Part shown: positions 61,406-64,000 of the stretch, in pieces
Layout of the letters: the number at the start of each line of letters is the position of its first letter
How positions within the stretch are numbered: position 1 is the first letter of the stretch
NCBI RefSeq assembly: GCF_012489685.1
Contig: NC_080042.1
Location: 51,636,066 to 51,700,065 of the forward strand
Source of the DNA: Lotus japonicus
Lineage: Eukaryota; Streptophyta; Magnoliopsida; Fabales; Fabaceae
Reading direction: 5' to 3'
Length of the DNA: 64,000 bases
Notes under the pieces: model-generated
What the model saw: only the letters and a program-made list of their open reading frames with translations
The model's database searches: none
What the model was told of the DNA's origin: nothing
Program-made: the position numbers and the translations under genes

Positions 61406-64000
61406 GCCTGGAGGTGAAGTTGGTTTTGGTGGCAACGAGAAGGGTAAAATTGTTGGTACTGGTACTATTTGTGTTGATAGTACTCCATGCATTGATAATG
61501 TTTTATTGGTAGACGGATTAACTCATAACTTATTGTCTATAAGTCAATTAGCTGACAAGGGTTATGATGTTATTTTTAATCAAAAGTCATGCAGGGCTGT
61601 AAGTCAGATTGATGGCTCTGTTCTGTTTAACAGCAAGAGGAAGAACAACATTTATAAAATTAGATATCTGAGTTGGAATCTCATAATGTGAAGTGCCTTC
61701 TTTCAGTTAATGAGGAGCAATGGGTATGGCATAGACGGTTAAGGCATGTCAGTATGAGAAAGATTTCTCAGCTAAGTAAGCTCAACCTTGTCAGGGGCTT
61801 ACCCACTCTGAAGTTCTCTTCAGATGCTCTTTATGAAGCATGTCAGAAAGGCAAATTCACAAAAGTCCCTTTCAAGGCAAAGAATGTTGTCTCTGCCTCA
61901 AGGTCGTTGGAACTTCTGCATATCGACCTGTTTGGACCAGTGAAAACGGAGTCTATAGGTGGCAAAAGATATGGGATGGTCATTGTTGACGACTATAACC
62001 GTTGGACATGGGTAAAATTTATATCCCGCAAGGATGAGTCTCATTCTGTGTTCTCTACCTTCATAGCCCAAGTGCAAAACGAGAAGGCTTGTAGGATTGT
62101 GCGTGTCAGAAGTGACCATGGTGGAGAGTTTGAGAATGACAAGTTTGAGAGTCTGTTTGATTCTTATGGAATTGCACATGATTTCTCTTGTCCCAGAACT
62201 CCTCAACAAAATGGTGTTGTTGAGAGGAAGAACAGAACTCTTCAGGAGATGGCTAGAACCATTCTCCAAGAAACTGGCATGGCTAAGCACTTTTGGGCAG
62301 AGGCAGTAAACACAGCATGTTACATTCAGAACAGAATTTCTGTGAAACCAATTCTGAATAAGACTCCTTATGAATTGTAGAAGAAAATAAAACCCAACAT
62401 TTCTTATTTTCATCCTTTTGGTTGTGTTTGCTATGTTCTAAACACTAAGGATAAATTGCATAAGTTTGATGCTAAATCTTCTAAATGTCTATTACTTGGT
62501 TACTCTGATCGATCTAAAGGTTTTAGATTCTATAATACTGATGCTAAAACTATTGAAGAATCTATTCATGTTAGATTTGATGATAAGCTTGACTCTGATC
62601 AGTCAAAGCTAGTTGAGAAGTTTGCAGATTTAAGTATAAATATTCCTGACAAAGGCAAAGCTCTAGAGGAAGCTGAGCCAGAGGAAGATGAACCAGAAGA
62701 AGCTGGTCCCTCTGATTCACAACCTCAGAAGAAGAGCAGAATCACTGCGTCTCATCTTAAGGAATTGATTCTGGGTAACAAAGATGAACCAGTCAAAACC
62801 AGATCAACCTTCAGACCCACTGAAGAGACTTTGCTCAGTCTGTAAGGATTGGTGTCCTTAATTGAACCTAAGTCAATTGATGAAGCTCTTCAAGACAAGG
62901 ACTGGATTCTGGCTATGGAAGAAGAACTGAATCAATTTTCCAAGAATGATGTTTGGAGCCTAGTGAAGAAACCTCAAAGCGTTCTTGTGATTGAAACCAA
63001 ATGGGTTTTCAGAAACAAGCTAAATGAGAAAGGAGATGTAGTCAAAAACAAGGCAAGGCCAGTTGCTCAAGGCTACAGTCAGCAGGAAGGAATAGACTAT
63101 ACTGAAACGTTTGCTCCGGTAGCAAGACTGGAAGCTATCAGACTAATGATCTCATTCTCAGTGAATCACAACATAATTCTTCATCAGATGAATGTTAAGA
63201 GTGCCTTTCTAAATGGTTACATCTCAGAGGAAGTCTATGTTCATCAACCCCCAGATTTTGAAGATGAGAAGAACTCTGACCATGTTTTCAAATTGAAGAA
63301 ATCTCTCTATGGTCTGAAGCAAGCTCCCAGAGCATGGTATGAGAAACTCAGCTCATTCCTTCTGGAAAATGAGTTTGTAAGGGGTAAAGTAGATACAACT
63401 CTCTTTTGTAAAACTTACAAAGATGATATATTAATTGTGCAAATTTATGTTGATGATATTATATTTGGATCTGCTAATCCATCTCTATGCAAAGAGTTTC
63501 TGAGATGATGCAGGCTGAATTTGACATGTGTATGATGGGAGAACTCAAATACTTTTTGGGTATACAAGTTGATCAAACCCCAGAAGGAACTTACATCCAT
63601 CAGAGCAAGTACACTAAAGAACTTCTGAAGAAGCTCAACATGACAGAATCTACAATTTCTAAGACTCCAATGCATCCTACATGCATCCTGGAGAAAGAAG
63701 ATGCAAGTGGTAAAGTTTGTCAGAAGCTCTATCGTGGTATAATAGGGTCACTTCTACACTTAACTGCATCTAGGCCAGATATTCTGTTTAGTGTTCATCT
63801 ATGTGCGCGTTTCCAATTAGATCCGAGGGAAACCCACTTAACTGCTGTTAAGAGGATCCTGAGATATCTGAAAGGTACCACGAACCTTGGCTTGATGTAT
63901 AAGAAAACATTAGAGTATAAGCTCTCAGGTTATTGTGATGCTGATTATGCTGGAGATAGATCAGAGAGAAAAAGCACTTCTGGAAATTGTCAATTTCTGG
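61338..64000 (+). pseudogene. pol: Pol of the second Sirevirus, decayed and cut by the window end
   Basis: Protease [12 protein letters not shown] (DSG at 61344-61352) is preceded by TGA at 61335, where the young copy has Trp. Integrase follows (HRRLRHVSMRKIS..., with the usual GH of the zinc domain now [30 protein letters not shown]). Reverse transcriptase has [23 protein letters not shown] and YVDDIIFG, and RNase H starts at CDADYAGD near 63935. Breaks: frameshift near 61675, TAG at 62378, TAA at 62843, frameshift near 63500. Here Ala and Lys-Gln occupy the reverse transcriptase positions that are altered in the young copy. Confidence 0.85.

Larger units (their letters stand above)
55091..64000 (+). 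mobile_element. Second Sirevirus, decayed, plus strand, runs off the window
   Basis: Truncated LTR, primer site, gag (split by a 3.96 kb solo LTR) and pol up to RNase H at the window end. It is clearly related to, but distinct from, the young Sirevirus. Nonsense codons and frameshifts make it inactive. Confidence 0.88.

Noticed and set aside
61898..62413. 171-codon minus-strand ORF opposite the second Sirevirus integrase
   Set aside because: It mirrors the integrase coding strand. Integrase motifs are on the plus strand.
1..64000. tRNA or rRNA genes
   Set aside because: No cloverleaf-type A/B box pairs or rRNA-like stretches were noticed. The only tRNA-related matches are the primer-binding sites of LTR elements.

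Overview
This window is plant nuclear DNA made almost entirely of transposable elements. The element families (Sirevirus-type Ty1/copia with an extra envelope-like ORF, Tat-lineage Ty3/gypsy with a second RNase H and an antisense auxiliary ORF, a Ty3/gypsy element with ~4 kb LTRs, L1-type LINEs with DUF4283/RRM ORF1 proteins, a Helitron carrying an RPA gene, a Mutator-like element and a Stowaway-like MITE) and the AT-rich spacers fit a dicot, most likely a legume. I cannot name the genus. I found no intact host gene, tRNA, rRNA or CRISPR array. The only candidate host gene is a two-exon stub near 29.9-30.3 kb.

Layout. 1-1.42 kb: 3' end of a Tat-like element (start of an antisense ORF, polypurine tract, LTR), followed unexpectedly by a primer-binding site and internal sequence. 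1.93-8.36 kb: a LINE with target-site duplications (TSDs), broken by a minus-strand gypsy fragment (LTR, gag, protease; 3.66-5.97 kb). 8.4-11.5 kb: a second, minus-strand LINE whose RRM domain is split by a solo LTR. 11.6-11.9 kb: MITE. 12.9-13.2 kb: 5'-truncated LINE. 13.64-14.92 kb: Mutator-like element with a GC-rich core (possible Pack-MULE). 15.1-15.3 kb: a cluster of palindromes. 15.98-18.1 kb: copia LTR. 19.25-29.89 kb: a complete gag-only LTR element with two ~3.97 kb LTRs, inserted just upstream of the two-exon stub. 30.9-32.5 kb: AT-rich tandem array with a ~192 bp period. 32.58-35.3 kb: a 109 bp inverted copy of gypsy pol and a gypsy auxiliary ORF. 35.33-47.53 kb: a nearly intact, young Sirevirus on the minus strand. 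47.5-51.3 kb: decayed Tat pol, minus strand. 51.35-54.92 kb: 3' part of a Helitron with a decayed multi-exon RPA70-like gene. 55.1-64.0 kb: a second, decayed Sirevirus on the plus strand, split in gag by a 3.96 kb solo LTR related to the 19-30 kb element, and running off the window.

Relative order of insertion can be read from TSDs. The young Sirevirus (TSD TGGCC) interrupted an older Tat element, separating its pol (right) from its antisense ORF (left). The gag-only element (TSD CTTTC) interrupted the leader of the candidate gene. The solo LTR (TSD GCTAA) interrupted the second Sirevirus. The two Sireviruses share an unusual organisation: gag and pol overlap in different frames, with the protease active site encoded inside the overlap, and both zinc knuckles lack the last cysteine. 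I see no host operon-like or defence-like system. The most interesting material is retroelement biology.
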